Source: Thermococcus camini (GTDB taxonomy: Archaea; Methanobacteriota_B; Thermococci; Thermococcales; Thermococcaceae). Taken from it: a stretch of DNA of 64,000 nucleotides. The translations under genes and the position numbers were made by a program. Every line of letters begins with the position of its first letter. Within the stretch, counting starts at the first letter, position 1. The notes under the pieces are model-generated. The model ran no database searches. It was not told the DNA's origin and saw nothing but the letters and a program-made list of their open reading frames with translations. Shown here one piece after another: positions 58,080 to 64,000 of the stretch. The stretch is taken from positions 934,277-998,276 of the forward strand of contig NZ_LR881183.1 of assembly GCF_904067545.1 (NCBI RefSeq), in the 5' to 3' direction.

Positions 58080-58424
58080 TCACTCCTCCAGCCAGACTGA
58101 GTCATCGCCGTAGTAGTTCAGCTTGACCACGAAGAGCCTGAACGGCTCATCCCGCTCGTTGATTACCCAGTGCACGATCTTTGGCTTGACAAGGAAGATG
58201 TCCCCGGGCTTTGCGATGTATTCTCTCTCGCCGATGCCAAGTTTAGCTTCGCCACTCATTATGTAGAACAGCTCGTACTGGTGTTTGTGGTAGTGCTTCT
58301 TAACCGTCTGCCCCGGCTTGACCTCGACTATCTGGGCGTAAGAGCCTTCGGGCAGTTCTCCCTCGAAGAGCGGGAGCTTTCTGTAAGTGCCCCTGTCGAT
58401 GAAGTTTTTGATTTCGGCCTTCAT
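58080..58424 (-). CDS. cupin-domain protein
   Basis: 114 residues, one beta-barrel. Cupin motif 1 is PGQTVKKHYHKHQYELFYIMSGEAKLGIG (His-x-His and Glu metal ligands), motif 2 is PGDIFLVKPKIVHWVIN. The metal site looks complete, so an enzyme (isomerase or oxygenase) or sugar-binding role is possible. It ends 36 bases from the oleate hydratase stop on the opposite strand. It is transcribed in the same direction as the small membrane protein cluster upstream, 35 bases away, and may be their last gene. Confidence 0.82.
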   Translation of the reverse strand: MKAEIKNFIDRGTYRKLPLFEGELPEGSYAQIVEVKPGQTVKKHYHKHQYELFYIMSGEAKLGIGEREYIAKPGDIFLVKPKIVHWVINERDEPFRLFVVKLNYYGDDSVWLEE

Positions 58425-58459
58425 GGATGCGGATTTGGAGCGGGAGGATAAAAAGATTG

Positions 58460-58702
58460 CTAAGGGCGCTGCCTGAGCTGGAGGACGTCCAAGAAGGCCA
58501 CGAAGAGGCCGGGAAGGATTATTGTCCAGGGGCTGATGTTCCAGCCGCGGGCTATCAGGGCCAGTCCAAGGAGGAGGTATAAAGCAACTGCCATCAGACC
58601 GGCTTTAGGGGCGCTCATTCGTCTTCTGGAGTATAAATAGATGAGGAGAGGGATGCCGAGGACTACAAAGACCCCGATCCACGGGTTCACTGTGGCGGAC
58701 AT
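58460..58702 (-). CDS. small membrane protein of the Cys-rich peptide cluster
   Basis: 80 residues with three hydrophobic segments: WIGVFVVLGIPLLIYLYS, GLMAVALYLLLGLALIA and PWTIILPGLFVAFLDVL, and a basic end. No homolog was recognised. ATG 58702 is preceded by GGTGTCACAA; exactly the same 13 bases precede and include the start of the gene at 59356, which may reflect duplication or shared translation control. It lies 15 bases after the neighbouring 122-residue membrane protein gene. Confidence 0.6.
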   Translation of the reverse strand: MSATVNPWIGVFVVLGIPLLIYLYSRRRMSAPKAGLMAVALYLLLGLALIARGWNISPWTIILPGLFVAFLDVLQLRQRP

Positions 58703-58717
58703 TTGTGACACCCCGTT

Positions 58718-59086
58718 TCAGATTTGGACTTTCGCGGCATTTTCATTCCGTTTTTCCTTCCCTTGTCGCACAAACGCAAGGAATGCCGTTGTGAGGGCTC
58801 CGCCGACCCCCGCCAGCAGGAATCTCTCCCACGCTGGAAATGCCAGTACTCTCGCAAGAGCTGCCAACATGAATTCCCAGATCGTGGCAGCAAATATTCC
58901 GCTGACGAGAGTGTACCCTTTTCCCTGGATAATTTTCACCAGCGCAACTGGAATCAGGTACACGAGGACCACTGTGACAGTGGCCATGAAAAGCGTCTCC
59001 GTAGTGGAATAAAACTCATTCAGATAAACAATGTAGCCGGCAAAAAAGAACATGAATAGGAATGCCAAAAATCTCCCATCGTCCAT
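58718..59086 (-). CDS. small multi-pass membrane protein of the Cys-rich peptide cluster
   Basis: 122 residues with about four membrane helices: FLAFLFMFFFAGYIVYL, LFMATVTVVLVYLIPVALVKII, LVSGIFAATIWEFMLAALARVL and FLLAGVGGALTTAFLAFV. The C-terminus is charged (RQGKEKRNENAAKVQI). No known motif was recognised. GGGGGTG precedes ATG 59086. It is the third or fourth gene in the run, and the gaps on either side are short (36 and 15 bases). Confidence 0.6.
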   Translation of the reverse strand: MDDGRFLAFLFMFFFAGYIVYLNEFYSTTETLFMATVTVVLVYLIPVALVKIIQGKGYTLVSGIFAATIWEFMLAALARVLAFPAWERFLLAGVGGALTTAFLAFVRQGKEKRNENAAKVQI

Positions 59087-59122
59087 GTTTTCACCCCCGC
59101 CCGGGAATGAGCGTTGTCGGAG

Positions 59123-59356
59123 TCATTTATGACCACCATCCTCTTTTGATACTGTCCCGCCCAGTACCCGGCTAATGAACGGGTCCAGCAGTAGCAGGAC
59201 TATCAGAACCTCCAGTGCGGTCTCAGGGTGGCCGTAGAGGGTTATAACTAAGAACACTGCAAAATACCCCGCGAGGCGCTTTAAGAAGGCTCCCGGTTTT
59301 GGGGAGTAATTCCGCCGGTAGGTTTCGATCACGGCATGGGCATTATTGGTTTGCAT
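59123..59356 (-). CDS. small membrane protein of the Cys-rich peptide cluster
   Basis: 77 residues. A polar N-terminus (MQTNNAHAVIETYRRNYSPKPGAFLKR) precedes two hydrophobic segments, LAGYFAVFLVITLYG and ALEVLIVLLLLDPFISRVLG, and a short charged tail. Unknown function. The start follows GGTGTCACAA, the same leader as at 58702. An 80-base gap with alternative hairpins separates it from the upstream gene, so its expression may be tuned separately. Confidence 0.55.
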   Translation of the reverse strand: MQTNNAHAVIETYRRNYSPKPGAFLKRLAGYFAVFLVITLYGHPETALEVLIVLLLLDPFISRVLGGTVSKEDGGHK

Positions 59357-59391
59357 TTGTGACACCTACCACTTCCTCGTGGGGGAGTGCG

Positions 59392-59421
59392 GAAAGTCTC
59401 TTTACGTCTCCGGAGACTTTC
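59392..59421. promoter_or_regulatory. mutually exclusive hairpins between two small membrane protein genes
   Basis: GAAAGTCTC (59392-59400) pairs with GAGACTTTC (59413-59421); alternatively GTCTCCGGAGAC at 59406-59417 folds on itself. Two CTGATTAG direct repeats (59421-59428, 59433-59440) follow, the second running into the stop of the upstream gene. The pattern resembles an attenuator or processing site. Confidence 0.4.
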
Positions 59422-59436
59422 TGATTAGCTGTCTGA

Positions 59437-59808
59437 TTAGTTGCCGGTATTGATAACACTGCTTTTCTTTTTCCAGTATTCGGAGATAACGGCGATCGTT
59501 CCAATAACCAGACCCGCAAGGAGACCCTGCTTATCAACTCTGCCAAACGTCATGATTCCATAGGCGATGCCAAACCCCATAAAAACCGCAATCCCCAGCA
59601 GGCAGGAAACTACTGCGTTGGATGTGTGTTTCCATACTTCATGTATCGCCCTCCACATTGCTAGCGCTACCGGAATTGCGAGGAGGATATAAAACGAAAG
59701 CTCTGCGTTTTCCTTGACTGAGCCGCCATCTTTTTCCCAAAGCAACGACAGCATCAGACCGATAAAAATCAAGATAAATGGAATAACGGCGGTTTCTTCA
59801 GCCTTCAT
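59437..59808 (-). CDS. small multi-pass membrane protein of the Cys-rich peptide cluster
   Basis: 123 residues with four likely membrane helices: AVIPFILIFIGLMLSLLW, LSFYILLAIPVALAMWRAI, NAVVSCLLGIAVFMGFGIAYGIM and LLAGLVIGTIAVISEYW. The end is basic and polar. No known motif was recognised. ATG 59808 follows GGGGGAGGTACC, 11 bases after the stop of the Cys-rich peptide gene, so the two are one transcript. The DNA is AT-richer than the neighbourhood. Confidence 0.6.
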   Translation of the reverse strand: MKAEETAVIPFILIFIGLMLSLLWEKDGGSVKENAELSFYILLAIPVALAMWRAIHEVWKHTSNAVVSCLLGIAVFMGFGIAYGIMTFGRVDKQGLLAGLVIGTIAVISEYWKKKSSVINTGN

Positions 59809-59819
59809 GGTACCTCCCC

Positions 59820-59972
59820 CTACGGCCCGGGAGCCCATCCTCCTTGGCATTCGGAACCCTGTTCCAAGCAGTTGTTCTGCACGCACCATTGGCATTCGAT
59901 TGCAATGCAAGCACCGTAGGCTCCGATCAACAGCAAAACCACAAACATGGCCAGCAGTGCACGCCTCTGCAT
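59820..59972 (-). CDS. small secreted Cys-rich peptide precursor
   Basis: 50 residues from ATG 59972. An N-terminal signal-like segment (MQRRALLAMFVVLLLIGAYGA) is followed by a short mature region with five cysteines (C22, C27, C30, C35, C42) in ACIAIECQWCVQNNCLEQ and on to GWAPGP. No family was recognised; a disulfide-rich toxin, pheromone or cell-surface peptide are possibilities. GGGGGGTCG before ATG 59972 and the TATA box at about 60017-60024 rule out the in-frame ATG at 60008. First gene of the run. Confidence 0.6.
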   Translation of the reverse strand: MQRRALLAMFVVLLLIGAYGACIAIECQWCVQNNCLEQGSECQGGWAPGP

Positions 59973-60091
59973 CGACCCCCCAACGGATCCTTGCATTATT
60001 TTTTGCACTCATCATATATAACACTTTCGTTCGGAAAAGAACTTAGCAATGAATGTTGATATACATTTGTTTTATAACCGAGTAATATCAT

Positions 60092-60113
60092 CCTTTCGAC
60101 CCATATCGAAAGG
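60092..60113. promoter_or_regulatory. CCTTTCGA/TCGAAAGG inverted repeat upstream of tldD
   Basis: Perfect 8-base arms around CCCATA, located just upstream of TATA-like ACTTTTATACC (60121-60131). It may be an activator site for tldD; alternatively it is a leftover terminator of the region. The opposite-strand Cys-peptide promoter is about 75 bases away. Confidence 0.5.
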
Positions 60114-60175
60114 CTCAAAAGACTTTTATACCCGGCGTGCGATTCATCGGTGAACAGGTAGAAACGGTGGTGACC

Positions 60176-61543
60176 ATGGAAGCGCTGGAGAAAGCCCTCC
60201 GCTGGGCGGAGGAGAATCTGAAGGCTGAGTACATAGAGCTCCGCTATGAAAACCTAAGAAAGACAACGCTCGGCCTCAAAGACGGCGTTTTCACCAGCTT
60301 TACAGGAAAGCTGAACAGAGGCGTTGCGATAAGGGTCTTGGCCGATGGAGCATGGGGGTTCGCCTCGACGAGCGATCTAAACGACCTTGAGAGGAAGATC
60401 GAGGAGGCCTACAAGTTAGCCAAAGCCGCCGCACAGACGAAGAAGGAGAAAATCCAGCTGGCCGAGATAAAGCCTGTGGAAGACTTCGTGAAGAGCAGGA
60501 TGAAGGTCAAGCCCCGCGACGTCGACATAGAGGAGAAGGTTGCCCACCTGAGGGAGCTGGAGGGGCTTCTCAAGGAAGACAGCGCCGTTAAGAGCGTCCA
60601 GATACGCTACGAGGACGGAAGCGGCGAGAAGATACTCCTTACCAACGAAGGGACGCACATAGAGTGGGACTACAACTACCTCTACCAGGGAACCTACGTC
60701 ACCGGAAAGGCAGATGGTAAGCTCGCCATGGCGAGGGACAGCATCGGAGCCGTTGATTACGGCTGGGAGCTCATTACCGAGCACGAACCCAACGAAAAGG
60801 TCACCGAGAGACTCCTCAGAAAGATGCACAGCCAGCTGAAGGGCGTTGCCCCGAAGCGCGGCGAGTTCCCAATCGTTGCGGGCCCGATCGTCGTTGGAAT
60901 CATAGCACACGAGGCTTTGGGCCACCTTGCAGAGGCGGACTTAACGATAAACTCGCCCTTCAAGGACCTCATCGGGAAGCAGATTGCACCTGAATACGTC
61001 ACGATGAGCGAGCGCTACGTTGAGGGTGGCTTTGGGAACGACCGCTATGATGACGAGGGCGTCCCGGTTAAGGACATTCACATCATCGAGAACGGAATCC
61101 TCAAGGAGATAATGCTGAACAGGGAATACGCCCACAAGTGGGGCATGGAGCCAAACGGCCACGCCAGAGCCGAGAGCTACCGCTACCCACCGATAATTAG
61201 AATGAGAAACACTATATTCGAGCCCGGCGACCACTCCTTCGAGGAGCTCATCGAGGACATCAAGTTCGGCTACTACGTGGTTGACTTCAGAGGAGGACAG
61301 GCCCAGCTTAACTCAGCATTCCAGGTTGGTGTCCAGGAGGGCTACGTCATCAGAAACGGTGAGATAGCAGAGCCGATAAGGGACACGTCCATAACGGGCG
61401 TTGCCATTGAGGCCCTCAAGAAGATTTCAGCGGTCGGCAAGGACTTTGGTCTCGAAGTCGGCTTCTGCGGGAAGGGGCAGACTGCCTTCGTCAGCTCAGG
61501 CGGCCCGCACATGCGCTTTGACGGGGGAATACTGATTGGCTGA
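60176..61543 (+). CDS. tldD: TldD-family metalloprotease subunit
   Basis: 455 residues. The active-site motif HEALGH at 245-250 fits HExxxH of TldD. Conserved regions FGNDRYDDEGVP and the C-terminal end (GKGQTAFVSSGGPHMRFDGGILIG) are present. With TldE it forms a heterodimeric peptidase that cuts small, unfolded peptides; in bacteria it processes microcin B17 and CcdA. Start 60176 follows GGTGGTGACC. The last eight bases overlap the DUF4258 gene, which splits tldD from tldE. Confidence 0.93.
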   Translation: MEALEKALRWAEENLKAEYIELRYENLRKTTLGLKDGVFTSFTGKLNRGVAIRVLADGAWGFASTSDLNDLERKIEEAYKLAKAAAQTKKEKIQLAEIKPVEDFVKSRMKVKPRDVDIEEKVAHLRELEGLLKEDSAVKSVQIRYEDGSGEKILLTNEGTHIEWDYNYLYQGTYVTGKADGKLAMARDSIGAVDYGWELITEHEPNEKVTERLLRKMHSQLKGVAPKRGEFPIVAGPIVVGIIAHEALGHLAEADLTINSPFKDLIGKQIAPEYVTMSERYVEGGFGNDRYDDEGVPVKDIHIIENGILKEIMLNREYAHKWGMEPNGHARAESYRYPPIIRMRNTIFEPGDHSFEELIEDIKFGYYVVDFRGGQAQLNSAFQVGVQEGYVIRNGEIAEPIRDTSITGVAIEALKKISAVGKDFGLEVGFCGKGQTAFVSSGGPHMRFDGGILIG

Positions 61544-61808
61544 GGTTAACTTCACCGAACATGCCATTGAAGCCATGAAAAAGAGGAACATCACCCCGGA
61601 GGAAGTTATTGACGCCATAGAAAAGGCCGAACTCAGGGCAGTCGATACGCTAACGGGACACTTTATAGCCATAAAGAAAAACGGAAAGTGGACTGTGATA
61701 GTTTACGACGTTTACGGCCAAAGCCTGGAAGTGGTGACCGTTTACAAGGTCTCAAGAAAGGCTCAAATAGAGAACCGCCTAAGAAGAGGCAGGTGGGTTG
61801 GGATATGA
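61536..61808 (+). CDS. DUF4258-type RelE-like toxin candidate
   Basis: 90 residues. The first 30 residues VNFTEHAIEAMKKRNITPEEVIDAIEKAE and the strands HFIAIKKNGKWTVIVYDVYGQSLEVVTVYKV match DUF4258, a RelE/BrnT-like fold found with antitoxins. The start is TTG 61536, eight bases inside tldD; no in-frame ATG lies before it that fits the family. The stop overlaps the DUF2283 gene start. Toxicity is not shown in this group; a role in regulation of TldD/TldE is also possible. Confidence 0.75.
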   Translation: MAEVNFTEHAIEAMKKRNITPEEVIDAIEKAELRAVDTLTGHFIAIKKNGKWTVIVYDVYGQSLEVVTVYKVSRKAQIENRLRRGRWVGI

Positions 61809-62032
61809 AGGTCAGATACGACCCCGTTGGGGATGTCCTGTACATTGAGGTGGCCCATGAAAAGGCCGCCGAGACCGTGGAGCTGGATGAGGATTTGCTG
61901 GTTGACTACGATGAGAAGGGCAACATCGTGGGGATAGAGGTATGGCGCGCCAGAGAAGTTCTCCTCGGGGAGATGCTGAAGAGAATTAAGGAGCTCGGTC
62001 TGAAGTTTGAGACTGCTGAGGTGGAGGGTTAA
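61805..62032 (+). CDS. DUF2283 protein, antitoxin candidate
   Basis: 75 residues. DUF2283 is recognised by MKVRYDPVGDVLYIEVAHEKAAETVELDEDLLVDYDEKGNIVGIEVWRARE, a short beta fold. Genes of this family are found paired with DUF4258 genes in archaea and cyanobacteria. Here the ATG overlaps the DUF4258 stop (ATGA) and the stop is two bases from tldE. The C-terminal helix (GEMLKRIKELGLKFETAEVEG) could bind the partner. Function as an antitoxin is inferred from pairing. Confidence 0.75.
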   Translation: MKVRYDPVGDVLYIEVAHEKAAETVELDEDLLVDYDEKGNIVGIEVWRAREVLLGEMLKRIKELGLKFETAEVEG

Positions 62033-62034
62033 CT

Positions 62035-63360
62035 ATGGAGGAACTCATAAGGTACGGTGAGAAGTTTTTCGACGAGCTGGAGATTGCCCTTTACCGCTCC
62101 CGTGACGTTAGCGCAAGTGTAGAGCTGAATGAGATTTCAATGGCCTCAACGAGGAGCGGGGCTTTGACGATAATCCGAGGAATCAAGGACAAGCGCCTCG
62201 GCCTGGCTATAGTGGACAGCGACGAGCCAACCAAGATAAGGGAAGCCATTGAGCATGCCTCTAAAATGGCAAGGCTCAACAGCAGGGACGAGAAGTGGGT
62301 TTCGCTTCCAGAGCCAGGAAAATACCTTGAGAAACCGAAGCCGAACTACGAGCTGAAAGATGCTTCCCCAGACGGGCTCGTCGAGATGCTCGTCAAGGCA
62401 ATAAAGCTCGCCCGCGAGAAGGATGAGCACGTTGTGGTTGCAGGAGGAGAGGGCGGCGTTTCGTGGGAGGAGAGGCACATCGTCAACTCCCACGGGGTAG
62501 ACGTTTCCCAGGAGGGCGGTGCGGCGTTTCTGTTCCTAGAGCTGGTCGGCAGGAAAGGTGACGTCGTAACGCCCGGCATCTTTGACTTCGACGCGAAGCG
62601 CAGCTTAGAGCTCGATGTTGAGGGAGTCGTAGAAAGGGCCGTCCAGAAGGTCAAGTGGGCCTACAACGTCAAGGCCAGCAAAAACGAGGAGGTTCCAATA
62701 ATCCTCGGCCCATGGGCGATTGCTGGACTTTTCAGCTATGCTCTCTTCCCAGCCTTCAGCGGTGAGCGCCTGGTTAAGGAAACGACACCGCTGGCAGGGA
62801 AGGTAGGAGAGAAGATAGCCAGCGACGTGCTCACGATATACGACGACCCGTTCCACGAGCTGGCCATCGAGCCAGTTATAGCGGACGGTGAAGGTGTTCC
62901 AACGAGGAAAAACGTCCTCATCGAGAACGGAACCTTCAGGGGCTTTGTCTGGGACAACTATTGGGCCAAAGTCCACGGCACCGAGAGCACCGGAAACGGC
63001 AAGAGGGACATAAGGAGCGGTGGCATAAACATAGGCTTCCACAGCGTGGTCATCGAGAAGGGGAAGCGCCCGCTGGAGGAGGTCATAGCGGAAATCGAGC
63101 ACGGCTACTTCGTGGACGGCTTCCAGGGCGCGCACTCGAGCAACCCGGACAACGGAAACTTCGCGGTGACCGCAAACCCTGCCTTCCTCATCGAGGACGG
63201 AGAAGTAAAGGGCGCCAGCGTCTTCCTCGTTGCGGGCAACGTCTACGAACTGCTGAAGAGCGCCACGGAGGTAACGAAGGAGCAGACCGTAATGCCTTTC
63301 ATGACCACCATCATAACACCATTCGTGAAGTTCGAGAACGTAAAGATAGCTGGGAAGTGA
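62035..63360 (+). CDS. tldE: TldE/PmbA-family protease subunit
   Basis: 441 residues, the paralog of TldD without the HExxxH motif, as is usual for TldE. Regions VSASVELNEISMASTRSGALTIIRGIKDKRLGLAIVDSD, FHELAIEPVIADGEGVPT and SGGINIGFHSVVIEKGKRPLEEV are typical. It is needed for the activity of TldD. The two genes belong to one run although a DUF4258/DUF2283 pair lies between them. The stop overlaps by no base but is adjacent to the converging ATPase stop. Confidence 0.92.
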   Translation: MEELIRYGEKFFDELEIALYRSRDVSASVELNEISMASTRSGALTIIRGIKDKRLGLAIVDSDEPTKIREAIEHASKMARLNSRDEKWVSLPEPGKYLEKPKPNYELKDASPDGLVEMLVKAIKLAREKDEHVVVAGGEGGVSWEERHIVNSHGVDVSQEGGAAFLFLELVGRKGDVVTPGIFDFDAKRSLELDVEGVVERAVQKVKWAYNVKASKNEEVPIILGPWAIAGLFSYALFPAFSGERLVKETTPLAGKVGEKIASDVLTIYDDPFHELAIEPVIADGEGVPTRKNVLIENGTFRGFVWDNYWAKVHGTESTGNGKRDIRSGGINIGFHSVVIEKGKRPLEEVIAEIEHGYFVDGFQGAHSSNPDNGNFAVTANPAFLIEDGEVKGASVFLVAGNVYELLKSATEVTKEQTVMPFMTTIITPFVKFENVKIAGK

Positions 63361-64000
63361 CTACTTTTCCCTATCTTTCACCCATTCTTCGAGGGTAACG
63401 ACGCGAACCGTTTTTCCTCTGATTTTGATCGTTTTTCCTCTCTCCCAGGTGACCATCGTTAGCCGTTCGATTCCCGTCTCGAACGATGCCTCGATTAGGG
63501 GTGAAAGCTCCCTCGTCTCATTATCTGGGGAAAGCTTCCACGTTACCTGAATCAGCTCCTCTTCGGGGAGTATGAAGTCAATCTCGTGTCCCGATTTTGT
63601 GACGTAGAAGAACAGGTCCTCGTTTGGTTCGAGGCCTTCCTTTAAGAGCTCCGTGAAAACGAGGTTCTCCAGGAGTTTTCCCCTGTCCTTAACCCCCAGA
63701 ACGCCGAGCAGGCCATTGTCCACGAAGTACGGCTTGAAACCAAGCAGTTCCTTCTTCTTTTCAGATTTAACGTAGGCCCTGAGCGGGAAGAGAACTAAGG
63801 CATCGTTGAGGTATTCAACGTAGTTCGCCAGGGTTGGCTTTCCCACAGCGAGTCCAAGGCTCTTCATTGTGGAGTGGAGCTTTGTCACAGAGGTGTGGCT
63901 CGACTTCGCGAGGAGCTTGAAGAGGAAGCGGAGAGCTTTAAGGTTGTCAACGCGCCAGCGCTCCACGATGTCCCGGTAAATTGTAACGTCGAGAATCTCG
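63361..64000 (-). CDS. archaeal AAA ATPase/DUF4143 family protein, C-terminal part (partial)
   Basis: Only the last 213 codons lie in the window; the reading frame stays open to base 64000. The visible part contains IYRDIVERWRVDN, TLANYVEYLNDALVLFPL, KPYFVDNGLLGVL and LLENLVFTELL, then HEIDFILPEEELIQVTW, which match the C-terminal DUF4143 domain of archaeal P-loop ATPases. The ATP-binding part must be beyond the end of the window. These proteins are numerous in Thermococcales and of unknown role. The stop immediately follows tldE. Confidence 0.85.
   Translation of the reverse strand, partial: EILDVTIYRDIVERWRVDNLKALRFLFKLLAKSSHTSVTKLHSTMKSLGLAVGKPTLANYVEYLNDALVLFPLRAYVKSEKKKELLGFKPYFVDNGLLGVLGVKDRGKLLENLVFTELLKEGLEPNEDLFFYVTKSGHEIDFILPEEELIQVTWKLSPDNETRELSPLIEASFETGIERLTMVTWERGKTIKIRGKTVRVVTLEEWVKDREK

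Noticed and set aside
1-64000. CRISPR arrays, rRNA genes and insertion sequences
   Set aside because: No regularly spaced repeats, rRNA segments or transposase genes were seen anywhere in the window.

Overview
The window comes from a hyperthermophilic archaeon of the order Thermococcales, most probably the genus Thermococcus. The evidence is the gene set: archaeosine TgtA, Trm1, pelota, L35Ae, L37e, an LSm protein, archaeal GAPDH, ADP-dependent serine kinase, a type III pullulan hydrolase and the two-part TldD/TldE protease. GC is moderately high and genes are dense, often overlapping by 1-8 bases. Promoters carry archaeal TATA boxes, and GGTGATC-type ribosome binding sites match an archaeal 16S tail. 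The species cannot be named from the sequence alone.

Layout. 1-2062: tail of a phosphate permease, tgtA and a tRNA-Val(UAC). 2063-4258: an AT-richer island with a 462-base gene-free stretch rich in small inverted repeats and a membrane protein with a transglutaminase-like C-terminus. 4295-7081: a DUF763 protein, serine kinase, a possible C/D box guide RNA and a HAD hydrolase. 7163-10583: a tight four-gene unit of two zinc-ribbon membrane proteins, a coiled-coil protein and an SPFH/zinc-ribbon protein, resembling the bacterial YdjG-YdjI membrane-stress genes. 10686-19177: a solute-binding protein, an M42 peptidase, an AEC permease and a giant MMPL exporter. 19295-23896: a PadR regulator divergent from the exporter, then ArsR, a membrane beta protein, a DUF4097 protein, an MFS exporter and a truncated second MFS gene. 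23889-35318: corrinoid adenosyltransferase, a large secreted multidomain protein, eIF2B-like and CinA-like proteins, GAPDH, DUF167, DUF402, an orphan MNT nucleotidyltransferase, glycyl-tRNA synthetase and pullulan hydrolase. 35471-46532: LSm/L37e, MATE, VapBC, a ferritin-like/VIT1 fusion, Trm1, L35Ae, prolidase, pelota, an MNT/HEPN pair with a frameshifted HEPN gene, and a PurM-like/PP-loop pair. 46754-50675: the feoA-feoB-feoC iron operon and a sugar nucleotidyltransferase. 50737-58424: diadenylate cyclase, UbiX, Lrp, CYTH, YchF, CorA, aspartate racemase, oleate hydratase and a cupin. 58460-59972: small membrane proteins led by a secreted Cys-rich peptide. 60176-63360: tldD and tldE with a DUF4258/DUF2283 pair between them. 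The window ends in a partial AAA/DUF4143 ATPase.

Regulatory signals link several of these. The same operator, ACATGTC-N7-GACATGT, occurs between padR and the MMPL exporter and again in the oleate hydratase promoter 37 kb away, which suggests one regulon for membrane or fatty-acid stress. Thermococcales glycolytic-type motifs sit downstream of the pullulan hydrolase TATA box and, in a degenerate form, upstream of the GAPDH promoter. Their placement fits repression of sugar uptake genes and activation of gluconeogenic genes by the TrmB-like regulator Tgr. Two TTAGG-N4-CCTAA-type boxes flank the feo promoter and point to DtxR-type iron control.

The strongest leads for something undescribed are the shared operator, the Cys-rich peptide cluster, the zinc-ribbon/SPFH cluster, the guide-RNA candidate complementary to the 16S 5' end, and the toxin-antitoxin-like pair embedded in the tldD-tldE operon. 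All functions are read from sequence by eye, without database search.
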